DNA of 64,000 nt from Paraescarpia echinospica (GCA_020002185.1 CM034531.1:83393608-83457607), one strand, 5' to 3'; positions 11,796 through 22,307 are shown, counted from the first letter of the stretch. Made by a program: numbers and translations. Notes: generated from the letters alone by a model not told the origin.

Positions 11796-13215
11796 AGTGG
11801 CACAAGCAGCGACTCTTTCAAGTTGATGCTTTGTAGTTGTATTCAACAATGTGTGGTCAGGTCAAGGTAGTATGATTCGCACAGTGTATGCATTGCAAAT
11901 ACACCAGAAATATTAAAACTTATGCGATAATGCAATATGTATGTATATATAATATATACATATTCGCTTTATATTTGTATATTGTTCGATCCCTCAAGAC
12001 AATCATGCTGTAGCAGCACAGAAATGCTGCGCCTGGAGCCAATCTATTTAATTTTAACAATAGCAGCACAAATATCACAATCACGCCACTATAAGAGGGG
12101 TGGATGTTAATGTGGTATATGGTATACATTTGTGTAAACACATCTTCATTGCAATGCAGTGCAGATGAAGGAAATAGTAATGCGATGGGAGTACCAGGCA
12201 CCTATTCAAATGTTATCAGCGTCGAATCATTGTACTAGAACAAACACCGATTTCACCGTAAAACACCACGTATGCAGAGCCATACGAATTGCTCACACTA
12301 GACTTGTATAGACAACGTTCATCTATTTACACATTCACGTGGTTGAGTATTATAGTCCTACATATCATGTCTTGATACAACATTCATAGGTTTTGTAAGT
12401 GTATACAACAGCTAAGCGATGTGTCTTTACATGATGAAAAATGAACGGTAGTATTAAAACAGGATGACTACAAATTGCAGAAGGTGTTTTGTTATCACAA
12501 TATTATTATGAAATCTTTGTTTTCTATCGCAACAAAGAAATATATAAGATGTCTATATGTTGATAAAATGTACGTAGTGGCAAAATTAGAGTGGCAAAAT
12601 AAAGTAATACTGAAAGCCCGGATGGTCAGCTTTCTAACCGTTTTGCTAATCGTTTGCTTTATCAGTTTATTTACCCGTAATTTTATTATACATATGTGTT
12701 TTATATAAAGTAGGATTTTGCATGTTAACTTGATACATTTCAATCCGTAGTTGATTTAACTTTCGTGTATGCGATTTTAGGTGTCTTAGATATTATACTG
12801 ATTTTCTAAACACCCGTGAACTGGGTATTAGTCCCGGATTTTGTTATCAAATGCTACTGAAACAACTTTACATGAAATTGGTCGGTATGATCGTGAGTAA
12901 TCGCTGTCAATGACTGCGTGTAACTGGGCTGATGTGTGTAACTCGCCTGGTCTAGGCTCTAGCTGGACATTGTGAGAAATGCTTACGTCAATGACAATTT
13001 GTGTATGGTAAGATACAAGTACATATGAATGTTTACTCGTTTTGACATAATCTAAATACGGTAAATAGTCGTGATATGTTTTATGCATGCTTTAATATTA
13101 ACAACAACAAAAAGACAGCAAAAGGAACCAATTCGCCATTTTTTAGTGAAGCCCGCATGCAGCAGCGGCCTCCGGTGGCGAGCTAGGAGAACAACACGGT
13201 AGCCTCGAGACGCTG

Positions 13216-13262
13216 TAGCAAAAAATCCTGCCGCTGAAAAATACTGCCGCACCGAACCTTAA
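13216..13262 (-). repeat. Dispersed repeat with GGCAGTATTTTTCAGCGGCA core
   Basis: On the minus strand the core reads GGCAGTATTTTTCAGCGGCA followed by GGATTTTTTG. It is paired with 34,690-34,740 in the right arm. Related copies are at 15,048-15,116, 32,252-32,310 and 32,917-32,985. No coding capacity or target duplication is visible, so the class is unknown. Confidence 0.6.
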
Positions 13263-13556
13263 CGTTAAAGTCCAGAAGTACAGTTTTTGGCGGGGAGACG
13301 TCAGTGCTTGTTATATGTTAGCCTTGGACGAAAATTCCTGCCACAGTAAAATACGGCCCATCGATCCAGGATTCTGGCTGGCACCTGGTCGGGTCCTGTT
13401 GATTTATTTGTTTTTAACAACGGAAGTAATTTGGCGACTCCTTTTGTTGTGATGGTGATGTGTTTAATCTATTGATATGTCTGTCTATTCTTTGAAGTAT
13501 GTTGCATGTGCATCACACAATTTTGTATATATGTGTGTGTGTGTATGTGTGTGACT

Positions 13557-13608
13557 CAAAATATGACGACATAATTATATATATATATAATTATGTCGTC
13601 ATATTTTG
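13557..13608. repeat. Perfect 52-bp palindrome, left arm only
   Basis: Two 26-nt halves beginning CAAAATATGACGACATAA are exact reverse complements with no spacer. The right arm (about 34,370-34,420) has only one half beside a TA repeat, so the second half arose, or was lost, after the arms separated. Confidence 0.95.
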
Positions 13609-14279
13609 TACATTCCCATGACAATAAGAGTACAATTATTTTATTCGTGTGACAGTCACACAAGATATAACGTACACTATGCATACTAATTGAAATGTGT
13701 ATAGTCTTTTATATAGTTGGTTTGATGCTAGTACTGAAACAAATATACTGTAGGCATAGTTAGTAATACATTACCCAAGTATGCAATCCACATACACTAC
13801 ATTAATTGATGTATGCTTAATGCATACCATGCTTATGTTTTCAAATAATTTTAATTCTCGTAGTTATATAATGCATGCGTGCTATGATCGTGTAATGTAA
13901 TTGGGGTATGTTTAATACACAATGTACACACTTTTTCAAATATTTTACTAAATAAATGGGCATTGCCATTATGCACGATTACTGAGACTCTTTCACTTTA
14001 CGAACTGAACAAAGTGCAGCCCAATTACCGTATGATATTTACATATTTAATTATAGCTAAGTATGCATGTGTCCATTTCTGAATGTCTGCATGGGCACAC
14101 GGATGTAAGCAAAAGCCTAGTGGAGTCGAGCTCAACAGTAAACATGCCAAATGGGTACGTGAGTATCATCATTCTTGCAGGATTATATTCAATTATGTTA
14201 TACATCTACAAGAACACATTTATTATTTTGTGCTAACATATTTTTACTAACTTTAAACAAATCTCAATTATTTCAGCAT

Positions 14280-14868
14280 CAAAATATGTGTTTTGGCTGT
14301 TTGTAGATCACTTGTGCTGAATAGAACTTACAAGACATTAGTTGGCTCCTTCCTTTATAATATCGTTAGCAAGGATATCACAAAACTTCAGCATGTCCAA
14401 AATTGTCTGAATCACTTTTGAGGTATTTGCATTGGCTTCCTGTGCGATATCGTATAATATTTAAGATCTGTACCACTACATACCAGGCATTGTCCAGTAA
14501 GCAACCGTCTTATTTGCATTCACTGCTTACTCCTGTAAGAAAACCTACCCAGCTTCGATCATCTAGTTCTGACCTACTTTTTGTTCCTAGAGTCAACACA
14601 AACTTTGGAACTAGGGCATTTTCTGTTGCTGCACCAACTCTTTGGAATATGGTCCCTCTTAGTGTTGGATCAGTTGAAAATATTACAAAATCCCGTCGTC
14701 CTTTAAAAACTCATCTTTACAACCTTGCTTATTCACCATAGCTCCCTAGCTCCTTGACCCATCTGTTGACAAGTAGAATACTGCTTATGGATTTTGAGAT
14801 TGACCAATCCTGTTGTTTTGATGCGCCTCTGAGCTTGGTTTCCAAGGATTAGGCGCAATAGAAATTAT
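14280..14868 (+). mobile_element. LINE 3'-end fragment (L2/CR1-like), left copy
   Basis: The 112-codon ORF at 14,403-14,741 is the C-terminal tail found downstream of the RT domain in L2/CR1-type elements (LHWLPVRYRIIFK ... LWNMVPLSV ... LKTHLYNLAY). A 3' stem-loop follows (GCGCCTCTGAGCTTGG, loop TTT, CCAAGGATTAGGCGC). Shared with the right arm at 33,145-33,717, so it predates the duplication. Confidence 0.8.
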
Positions 14869-15047
14869 CTTATTACATGTATTATTATTTATAAATATTT
14901 TAAAATTTGTCTTCCAAATGTCTCAGATGAATAACATTCTAATAATTTTACACCCGTCCGATTGCATATATTAATAATAAAGCTTGAAGACCGCGATTTG
15001 ATTAATATATTTAGAATAGGGCAAAATATTTCTTTACACAACAAACT

Positions 15048-15116
15048 TCTACTTGCGGACATGTGCATTAAGGGTCAGTGAGGCAGTATTTTACAGCGAC
15101 AGGATTTTTGGCTACA
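15048..15116 (+). repeat. Dispersed GGCAGTATTTTACAGCGACA repeat, left copy
   Basis: Reads GGGTCAGTGAGGCAGTATTT and on through the core, ending in GGATTTTTGG. It is paired with 32,917-32,985. Confidence 0.6.
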
Positions 15117-15662
15117 GTATAATTAAAGCAATTTTATACAATACGTACTTACCCATATATATATATTATATACATGGTTGGGACAGGTTGCTTTAGGAGA
15201 TACACCTTTTGAACGACCCAGATATAATATTTTGAATAAAACTACATCAATATATAATATACAGGTCCTACGTGATATACTATAGTTAAACTTAACAACA
15301 ACAACAATTATGGAAATGTTATTACAAAGAGAAGAAATGACAACAATCCGCAGTCTTCCCTAACAAGCTAGCTCGATTAAAGTTAAATTAATTAGTTATT
15401 AGCTTTGCGCAAGTTCGAGAATGTTATTAAATAAATGTTATTATATAAATGCAAAGGTGATTGTTGCTTTACCTATTGGCTTCGTGTTGTTAAGATAACA
15501 GTTTAACAACATTTACAAATAATGGATTTCGCGACTGTCCTAATCAGTGTATGTCAAATTCTAACGCTAAATATGACATTATGATGCACATCAAATGACT
15601 TTTATGTGGGCATTGGCCCGACTCCTAAATTTGGTTTGTACGGTATATCCGGTGAGCTAAGT

Positions 15663-15690
15663 CACGTGACAATTCGGGCGTATATAAAGG
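15663..15690 (+). promoter_or_regulatory. Candidate core promoter (E-box and TATA box)
   Basis: CACGTG (15,663-15,668) is followed 12 bp later by TATATAAAGG (15,681-15,690), a good metazoan TATA box. It lies in the block present only in the left arm. No ORF of note follows directly, so a non-coding or spliced transcript, or chance, remains possible. Confidence 0.35.
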
Positions 15691-17200
15691 CATGACACCA
15701 TTTTAGCTTCCCACTTTGAAATTGTCCCGGAGAAAAGGTATTCCATTTGTCTCTTGCATATTGATCGTTTGTTCTGATTCGAGAGAGAGTATTATATCCT
15801 GCGATAATTTGCGGTTACATTGCACCTAGATCTGTTGTTCCCACCCACCTACCCCATCTGCACCTAGGTGATTAATTAATGTGTTTGCTACATCTGACCG
15901 CTAGTAGTAGTATGTCTTGTCAGTTTAACATGTCATGTTTATAATTGCAGTTTTTTGTTAGAATTATGTTTGGCGTTTTTACGTTACATTGTATATGCAT
16001 GTTGGATTTTGTATAGAATGTTTGTAGTTATAAGGTTGACATTGGACAATTCCAACTGACATCACAGGCGATTTATAGAACACACCTTTGAACTTCTAGC
16101 AACTATAAAATCGTAAATTTTTAGAATTAGTGTGCCCAATGTTTGGTTAAGTCGCCTCAATATTATGCACATTTAATACCACAACTGAACAAAAGATCCA
16201 GGCAATTCTATTTCCGACCTTGTGTGGAGCCCCAAGACCCCGGTTCGTTGGATTTGACCTATAGTGAATGCGCATTGGTACATTGGCGGTGATCCGGTCC
16301 AGGGAGCTCTGAATGTCAATGCCAGAGTTGTGTTAATTAATTTACATGAATAACACATTACGCACACACATGCGCTAGACGTGTTCAAAGGCAAATACAC
16401 TTCACAATATTGCATTTGCATGTAGACAGCTTTGTACTTCTAGATAAATATTAGAGGAACAAGGCATTGATTATACCAAAGTTGTGTCCTTCCCACACTA
16501 TCCCGGTACACTGTTGATTAGAATGCTGGTGTATGACGGAACGTGACCTTAAACAATTATTTTTCTCTTTTCTACCTTCCACTCAAAGTGCCTTCACAGA
16601 TATCATCATGAGAATACTGTGGTCACAAACAATCTCGAACAAATAACTGGTATCAATAACTAGACAAATCAACATGAACAACATACCCGAGAAAGGCAGT
16701 TGACAACACATCACATAGGTGGATCCCTGAAGGAAAAAGAAAGAGTATGACCAAAAAACGCAGAAAAAAAACTGTGGAGGGGAAAAAAAAAAAATAGTGT
16801 AGGCTTATTGCAAGAATAAGTAATGACATATACCACATGTTATACTTTTTATATGTCCTGCTAACACCCATGAGATGAGATTGGAGGTATGTACCAACTC
16901 AAAGCATTATCTGCTACTGATTGAAGCTATTAATAATATCGTGGCCTTGGCGCTATCTTTGGTTTGTACACACACGTGTTAATACCTTTTTTCATAAATG
17001 ATACCACAAAGGCAATGTTGATTGCGAAGATATATTCGATAGTGCGTAGACGTGATAAAGACATTAAGAAGGCGATGACGGTATTGACGGTGTTGTGCAT
17101 AAAAGATGAACTAAGAAAGACTAGACTGCAGTGCAGATAAAATAGCATAAACACTGCCAGTGGAGGGCAAACGCAGCAAGAGAAGGCAAAGGCTAAGAAT

Positions 17201-17417
17201 GAGGAACATGGTGAGAAGAAACGTGGGGTGACAGCGGTTGTGTAGGAGGACGGAGTGAACAGGGCCTCGTGGTGAGGAGAGACATGGAGGTGGCAGAGGT
17301 TGAGGAGGAGAACGCAGTGAACAGGGCGTCGTGGTGAGGAGAGACATGGAGGTGGCAGAGGTTGTGGAGGAGGATGCAACGGACAGGGCATCGTGGGGAG
17401 GAGAGACATGGAGGTGA
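17201..17417 (-). repeat. ~61-bp minisatellite, left copy
   Basis: Three and a half C-rich units, each starting CACCTCCATGTCTCTCCT on the minus strand. They produce the proline-rich ORFs seen here, which I do not regard as genes. Mirrored at about 29,904-30,120. Confidence 0.85.
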
Positions 17418-17476
17418 TTGCGTTGTTTGGTCTTTTAACCCAAATAGTAAAATATGCAATTTTTTATTAAAAATAC

Positions 17477-17632
17477 GAATGCTACAAAACAAGTATTTCC
17501 AGGTATTCCTTTCTCTTCCAGTTTGAAGAATAGCCTGTCAGGAATGATGACCATGTACTCAATTTTGAATACCTCTTTGATGGCCTCCTCGCATTCGTCA
17601 AATGCTTTCGTTCTCAAGTCGTCAATAACGAG
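17477..17632 (-). CDS. Mx/dynamin-like stalk exon 2, left copy
   Basis: Acceptor TACTGTAG, then 52 codons starting LVIDDLRTKAF and including IKEVFKIEYMVIIPD. The spacing and residues resemble the stalk helix of Mx-type dynamin-like GTPases (IEDIR ... F-x-ME-x-x-x-Y-x-x-D). It follows exon 1 (18,304-18,421) in phase 0. The downstream end is uncertain: I use a GTATTT donor at the GCATTC|GTATTT boundary, otherwise the frame stops about 16 codons on. No GTPase domain is in the window, so this may be a gene fragment. Confidence 0.45.
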
Positions 17633-18303
17633 CTACAGTAAATGATATAACAAGTTAAACGTGGGTTCCCATTTCCCCCAGTTATCCGTTTATTTTTCCA
17701 TGCCACACATTGTTCACTATACCCGCTGTAATTCTACATACATTCTTCTTGGTTATATGCCCATCTCTTTAATGTGTATGTTCATTCCAGTGTTTTTTCC
17801 ACCTGAATAGTTTCTACAAGAAACGATACAACGAAAAAACAAAAAAATTATAATTAAATGTTGACACCATTACTGGCAGATAGTACTTTCATTTGGTTGT
17901 AATTTCTATGGTTACGTATATAATTTTGGAATGTTTAAAAATGCAAGACGTATTTGTGTTCATGCCTAAGGAAGACATCTAGCTATACAAGTACAATATC
18001 ATTACACTAGTTCTTCGTTTATACATGGTATAGATTTGATTGTTGTTGCATCTTAAAATGGAAAGTTCCGGTGCTATGTATATTACAGGGAATGTTTAAG
18101 TCTGAGATACAATTCTAATAATCTTGGTTAATAAATATTGAATGTTACTCATTTATTTATTTGTTCTTTTTTTGTAATTAGTGGTAACAGTTAATGTATT
18201 CATTAATACATGCAGGACCCTACGCGGATATATGTACACAAATCCACACCTTCGGAACTTTCACTGAATCACGACAGCACGCACGCATACACAACTAACC
18301 AAC
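17633..18303 (-). other. Intron of the Mx-like fragment, left copy
   Basis: Non-coding and highly similar to 29,011-29,688. I see no element in it. Confidence 0.5.
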
Positions 18304-18421
18304 CTTGATTTTGTTTTGTATTAGAGGAAAGTAGTCGAAGTGTTCTTCCGCAAGTCTCCTTAGGAAGTCGTCAACAATGACGTTGTAAAGATTTAGGCAC
18401 TCTGGCGGGCACTTGGTTCTC
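18304..18421 (-). CDS. Mx/dynamin-like stalk exon 1, left copy
   Basis: The exon has 118 nt, acceptor TTTAAG and donor ATCAAG|GTTGGT. It encodes RTKCPPECLNLYNVIVDD and FLRRLAEEHFDYFPLIQNKI, joining exon 2 in phase 0. It lies less than 200 bp outside the Polinton end. The right-arm copy has a 2-bp insertion (CCAGAGAGTGCC against CCAGAGTGCC) that shifts its frame. The family call rests on the helical pattern only. Confidence 0.45.
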
Positions 18422-18931
18422 CTTAAATATGTGTGTGTGTATATATATATATATATCTTGAAGGAGTATATATATATATATACATAGTAAACGTTTGTTT
18501 CTATATACACTATACAAATGACCATAGTAGTAGATAGGTAGACGAGACTACCGTACATGCTCAAAAGATCAAAGAACATCAAAGGGTTTTTGGGGCAGCC
18601 ATACTAAGTGGGGGCTACTTATAAAAAAGAAATGATGGATGACCTATCTTAAAAATATACTTATAAAAAATATCTTATCTTAATTGTTTGTTGACATTAT
18701 TTATCAAAAAAGAATAAAAAAGGTTTGATTAATAGTTTTTTGAACCCATTTTTATGAACACCGCGGGTTCATGTAAGTGCAGTTCGTGTGTGCTGACTTC
18801 TAGTGACTAGGAGCTAAAATAAAGTACACAATAGCGCCTCTAGCGAGAGAATGAGTAATCAGGCACTTATGTGTAAGGATATATAGTGGCTATACGTGAG
18901 GTATAGTCAGTGGCGTCTCTAGATCAGCGGT

Positions 18932-19333
18932 ATGGAGCCTATACGTTTCGGAGGGTCAGTGTCGTTCCTGTCGAATTTTCATCCGTGTCGATTCATGGCA
19001 TACGGTCGGGACTTCAGATCCGACGAAGAAAGCGCGCAGTACACCAAAGAGGCGTGGTCGGCCTATATAGCGAAGCGACGAAGTTACGTAATCAGGAAAA
19101 CGAGAACGGGAGCCGAATGGGACGCCGTTAGGGTCGAGTGTATGAAGAGCCTGTTGATGAGCAAGTTCGGAGCATCGAAAAAGTTGAAAGACGCCCTATT
19201 GGCCACCGGGGAGGCCGAATTGGTGGAGTGGGTACCATCAAAAGAAGCCTTTTGGGGTTGCGCCCACGGGAATAAAGAAGGTCAGAACATGCTCGGTAAA
19301 TTGTTGATGGAGGTGCGCCATGAATATAGATGA
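18932..19333 (+). CDS. NADAR/YbiA-like protein, Polinton left copy
   Basis: A 133-residue ORF. FLSNFHPC (residues 12-19), a short SDEESAQYTKEA segment (30-41), LLATGEAELVE (89-99), FWGC (107-110) and GQNMLGKLLMEVR (117-129) are the ordered signature of the NADAR (YbiA, DUF1768) family. Family members are N-glycosidases; some act on ribosylated riboflavin intermediates and others reverse ADP-ribosylation of guanine. The segment between TGAE and WDAVR looks shorter than usual, so the protein is small for the family. The start codon is 12 bp inside the GC-rich block's first ORF and the stop overlaps the ATPase start by 14 bp, suggesting a shared transcript. Intact in both copies. Its role in the element, perhaps counter-defence, is inference. 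Confidence 0.75.
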   Translation: MEPIRFGGSVSFLSNFHPCRFMAYGRDFRSDEESAQYTKEAWSAYIAKRRSYVIRKTRTGAEWDAVRVECMKSLLMSKFGASKKLKDALLATGEAELVEWVPSKEAFWGCAHGNKEGQNMLGKLLMEVRHEYR

Positions 19334-19934
19334 AACGAATAAAAAGTCATCGCTCGTTCCCCGCGCGCCAGTCGTCGATATGGACACGTCTTTGAAGCAT
19401 CCTTTTACGTGTATAGTGGCTGGCCCTACGGAGTGTGGTAAGACTACTATTTTCTTCACTCGTCTACTAAAGTTCACCTCTTCTATGATCGAGCCGCCGC
19501 CGGAGAAAATCCTGTGGTGTTACGGTCAGTGGCAAACCGCCTACGCCTCTATGACAGCCGAAGTAGAATTCGTAGACGGTTTGCCGGATCCGATTATTTT
19601 AGACGCGAAAATGAGGACGCTTCTAGTACTCGATGACCTTGTGGAGGAAACCGATAGTCGGGTCATGAACTTGTTTACTAAAAAAAGTCATCACTGCAAC
19701 GCGTCCGTCGTACAGCTTCTGCAGGATCTCTTTCCAAAAGGGAAAGAAAACCGCACAATCAGCCTAAACGCGCAATACCTGATGCTATTCAAGAGTCCCC
19801 GGGACGCTGGACAAGTAGGTCACCTGGCAAAACAGATGTATCCGGGTAGAACCAAATACATGATGGAGGCCTTCAAAGATGCTACGTCATCAGCCTACGG
19901 TTACCTCCTGGTGGATCTGAAACAGGAAACATAG
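19320..19934 (+). CDS. Packaging ATPase (FtsK/HerA-type), Polinton left copy
   Basis: 204 residues. The Walker A motif is GPTECGKTT (35-43), with E where the other copy and most relatives have G. Walker B is LLVLDD (101-106). Such ATPases pump the genome into the capsid in Polintons and related viruses. The reading frame is open throughout, unlike the right copy. One extra codon relative to the right copy follows the P-loop. The E-for-G change in the P-loop may impair activity. Confidence 0.8.
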   Translation: MNIDETNKKSSLVPRAPVVDMDTSLKHPFTCIVAGPTECGKTTIFFTRLLKFTSSMIEPPPEKILWCYGQWQTAYASMTAEVEFVDGLPDPIILDAKMRTLLVLDDLVEETDSRVMNLFTKKSHHCNASVVQLLQDLFPKGKENRTISLNAQYLMLFKSPRDAGQVGHLAKQMYPGRTKYMMEAFKDATSSAYGYLLVDLKQET

Positions 19935-20004
19935 GAAAATATGCGCTTGCGCACGGCCATTTTTCGCGAAGATCGCGTTCAGTTCGTCTACGTGCCGATG
20001 AGAG

Positions 20005-20013
20005 TATAAAAAG
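20005..20013 (+). promoter_or_regulatory. TATA box upstream of the small pX-like gene, left
   Basis: TATAAAAAG, 34 bp before the ATG at 20,047. It is preserved in the right copy at 27,295-27,303. Confidence 0.6.
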
Positions 20014-20046
20014 AGGAGCACGTCGCGGCGGACGTCACTCGTCAGG

Positions 20047-20390
20047 ATGACAGATTGGGTCAAGAGGCACATCCTAGCCCTGCAATTGTTGCGTCGATAC
20101 AAGAAGAATACGGATCTGAGCAAAACCGTACTCACTCACGCGGATTCCGATCTCATCTGTAGTCTGTGCGACTGCGCGTACAACATTCTGAGAGGGAACG
20201 TGAAATTGTCTGCGAAACAGAAAAAGTACTGGCAAAATACAGGAAACATCTGCGTAAGCTAGCGACGAAAAAAGTACCCGTCAAACAAAAGCGGGCCATC
20301 CTGCAAACGGGGGCAGGCGGTTTTCTGACGGCACTGCTGGCACCGTTGGCGAGCACCTTTCTGCTCCTCCTCAGACAGGCTATAGGTTGA
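20047..20390 (+). pseudogene. Small basic pX-like protein, left copy, frameshifted
   Basis: The right copy has an uninterrupted 115-codon version (26,917-27,264). Here one A is missing from an A-run after codon 60 (about 20,225), and the frame ends at 20,262; the C-terminal half continues in another frame to a TGA at 20,388-20,390. That TGA overlaps the next gene's ATG (TGATG). The family has a lysine-rich stretch followed by a hydrophobic GAGGFLTALLAPLA segment, reminiscent of adenovirus pX-like core peptides; that link is weak. Confidence 0.65.
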
Positions 20391-21049
20391 TGCAGCACGC
20401 GATGAAGATGTCGTTGGTAGATCCCAGGTTGGTGGAGCGTCTACTCCCGTTACTCTCCCAACCGAACACGACCACGTTGCGTGTGATGAGTAGCCTGGAC
20501 GACGACATGAAAACCGTTCTCCAGCGTACGGATTTGTCCGAACGAGAAAAGGTAGCGTCGTACAATCAACCGCTGAGTCGCTACAACGCAATGTAGACGT
20601 CTCGTGTGCACCAACCGATGCGCGTGTCCGTAGTGAACGGAGAGTCGTCGACCGATCAGCCGCCGCCGCCACAACCGACTGATTCGAACGGTATAGAGAG
20701 CGAGATCGTGAAAAGCATATCAAAAAATCTGAAAGAAAAGGCCCACCTCCTGGTGGCAAAATTGAAGTCCGACCCGCTGATTCGCTGGAGCGATGGAGGG
20801 GAGTTCGTGTACGACGGAGCGCCTATCGCGGGAAGTAACATGGTAGATCTAGTGAACGATCTCATGCGACAAAGGAAGAAGGTGCCCCCGCCGGTCGGCT
20901 GGGAAGCGTTCAGGGACCGTATAAGGCGGATGAACGTCCCTATGGAGCTCGTCAGTAATCCCCAGCGTCGAACGTACATACAGCGCTCGCCGAAGCGAAC
21001 TGCCAAACCACGCACTAACTCTCTTGAACGATCGTGGGTCACCTATTAA
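20390..21049 (+). pseudogene. Virion-type protein of Polintons, left copy, nonsense mutation
   Basis: The sequence starts MQHAMKMSLVDPRLVERLLP, and an in-frame TAG lies at 20,594-20,596 where the right copy has GAG. After it the frame continues open to TAA at 21,047-21,049. The product would have an N-terminal helical part, a proline-rich linker (PPPPQP), a Lys/Leu segment and a basic C-terminus. I recognise it as a recurring Polinton neighbour of the ATPase and integrase but know no function for it. Confidence 0.6.
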
Positions 21050-21086
21050 AGAGGTTGAGAAACACCCGAGCCGCTCACAAGCTACT

Positions 21087-21266
21087 ATGTTCCCAGGAAG
21101 GTCGGTAGTCATCGTCGGCGTCGCCGTAGTCGCAGCGGTGTTCGCTACATATATCTGTGTATCATTATTTTTTGTAAATCGATCGGACTCGCCGTCGCCA
21201 TGGTGTCCCGGCGGCCTCGTGGAAGGCAACGAAAGCGCCGTCCTCAACAACAACGGGACCGCCTGA
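21087..21266 (+). CDS. Small single-span membrane protein, Polinton left copy
   Basis: 59 codons from ATG at 21,087. A hydrophobic stretch VVIVGVAVVAAVFATYICV spans the membrane, followed by a short polar tail. It overlaps the integrase start by 67 bp in another frame. The right copy (26,043-26,222) is also open. An upstream ATG-less extension exists but is not conserved. The function is unknown; membrane insertion in virion or host is likely. Confidence 0.5.
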   Translation: MFPGRSVVIVGVAVVAAVFATYICVSLFFVNRSDSPSPWCPGGLVEGNESAVLNNNGTA

Positions 21267-22304
21267 AGCGCGCTTACTTCGACCCGAAACGGGCGGGCAG
21301 TTACCGCGGCGTCGACGCGTTTCACGGGGCGACCGTAGTACCCAAGCCGGTCGTCAAGCAGTGGTTATCGACGCAGGACGTCTATACGCTTCACAAGCCG
21401 GTCAAACAATGTTTCAAACGACGTTGCGTTATCGTAGGCTGTCGAAACCAGCAGTGGCAAGCCGATCTCGTCGACGTAGCTAAGCTGAAAAAGCACAACG
21501 ACGGTATAGCGTTCCTATTGACGGTCATCGATGTCTTTTCGAAGCGGGCGTTGTGGGTCCCGTTGAAGAGCAAAGCCGGTCCGGCGCTCGTTTCGGCCTT
21601 CGATAACCTGCTCTCGTAGCAGGAGCGACCGCCGAACGCGCTGCAGACCGACAAGGGGACGGAGTTTCTCAACAGACCCTTTCAGAAACTTTTGACGGAA
21701 GACGGCGTCCACCATGTCGTGACGCACAACGAGGAGTCCAAAGCGATTCAATCGGACGCAGAAGACCCGCATGTGGAGGTACTTCACGAAGCATGAGACG
21801 CTGAGATACGTAGAGCCGTTGCCGGAATTCGTGCGGTCGTACAACAACGACTACCATCGAAGCATCGGTAGGACGCCGGCGAGTGTCAACGCCGCGAATC
21901 AGGAGAGCGTGTGGCAGTGGCTGTACGGCGGTGGCGGGGGGCGAGGAAGCAAGCCGAAACTGCGAGAGGGAGTTCGCGTACGCATCAGCAAGGCGAAGGG
22001 TCGGTTCAAGAAAGGGTACATGGCTAACTGGAGCGAAAAGCTCTTCACCGTCGCCGAAACACACCCGTCAGACCCTCCTGTCTACCGATTGAGGGACGAC
22101 GCCGGAACGCTACTAGACGGCACCTTCTACGTACCGGATCTGCAACGAGTAACCGTCGCGAAGGATAAACTGTATCGCGTGGAGGTCGTTCTACAGCGTC
22201 GGCGACGTAAGGGGGGGGGCGGTGCAGAAGTACTCGTGAAATGGGGGGGTTATCCGGCTTCCATCAACAGCTGGATCGACGCCAAAGCCGCTCGTGGACT
22301 ATAA
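21200..22304 (+). pseudogene. Polinton integrase, left copy, inactivated
   Basis: A retrovirus-type (rve) integrase with an SH3-like part and a C-terminal chromodomain (VLVKWGGYPASINSWID). Two lesions are visible against the right copy. One is a TAG at 21,617-21,619 in place of CAG. The other is a 14-bp deletion near 21,745 (AAAGCG joined directly to ATTCAATCGG), which removes the codon of the catalytic glutamate and shifts the frame. The deleted segment is flanked by GCG microhomology. The chromodomain end is intact here but frameshifted in the right copy. Confidence 0.85.
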
Positions 22305-22307
22305 AGG
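22300..22307 (+). promoter_or_regulatory. TATA box overlapping the integrase stop codon, left
   Basis: TATAAAGG lies 70 bp before the ATG of the second membrane protein and includes the integrase TAA. It is conserved in the right copy at 24,988-24,995. Confidence 0.45.

Larger units (their letters stand above)
11796..14279. other. Intergenic DNA, left arm
   Basis: No coding exon is supported. The stretch is conserved with the right arm at about 33,725-36,140. It holds one copy of the GGCAGTATTTT dispersed repeat (13,216-13,262), a half copy near 13,328-13,350 and the palindrome at 13,557-13,608. Confidence 0.5.
14880..17200. other. Non-coding stretch, left arm
   Basis: No gene is supported. 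It contains a dispersed-repeat copy (15,048-15,116) and a private block (about 15,575-16,070) that is unlike the right arm's block at the same place. Long ORFs here lie in low-complexity sequence. Confidence 0.5.

Noticed and set aside
16930..17409. Proline-rich ORFs (and right-arm counterparts near 29,912-30,319)
   Set aside because: They are translations of the 61-bp minisatellite in several frames.
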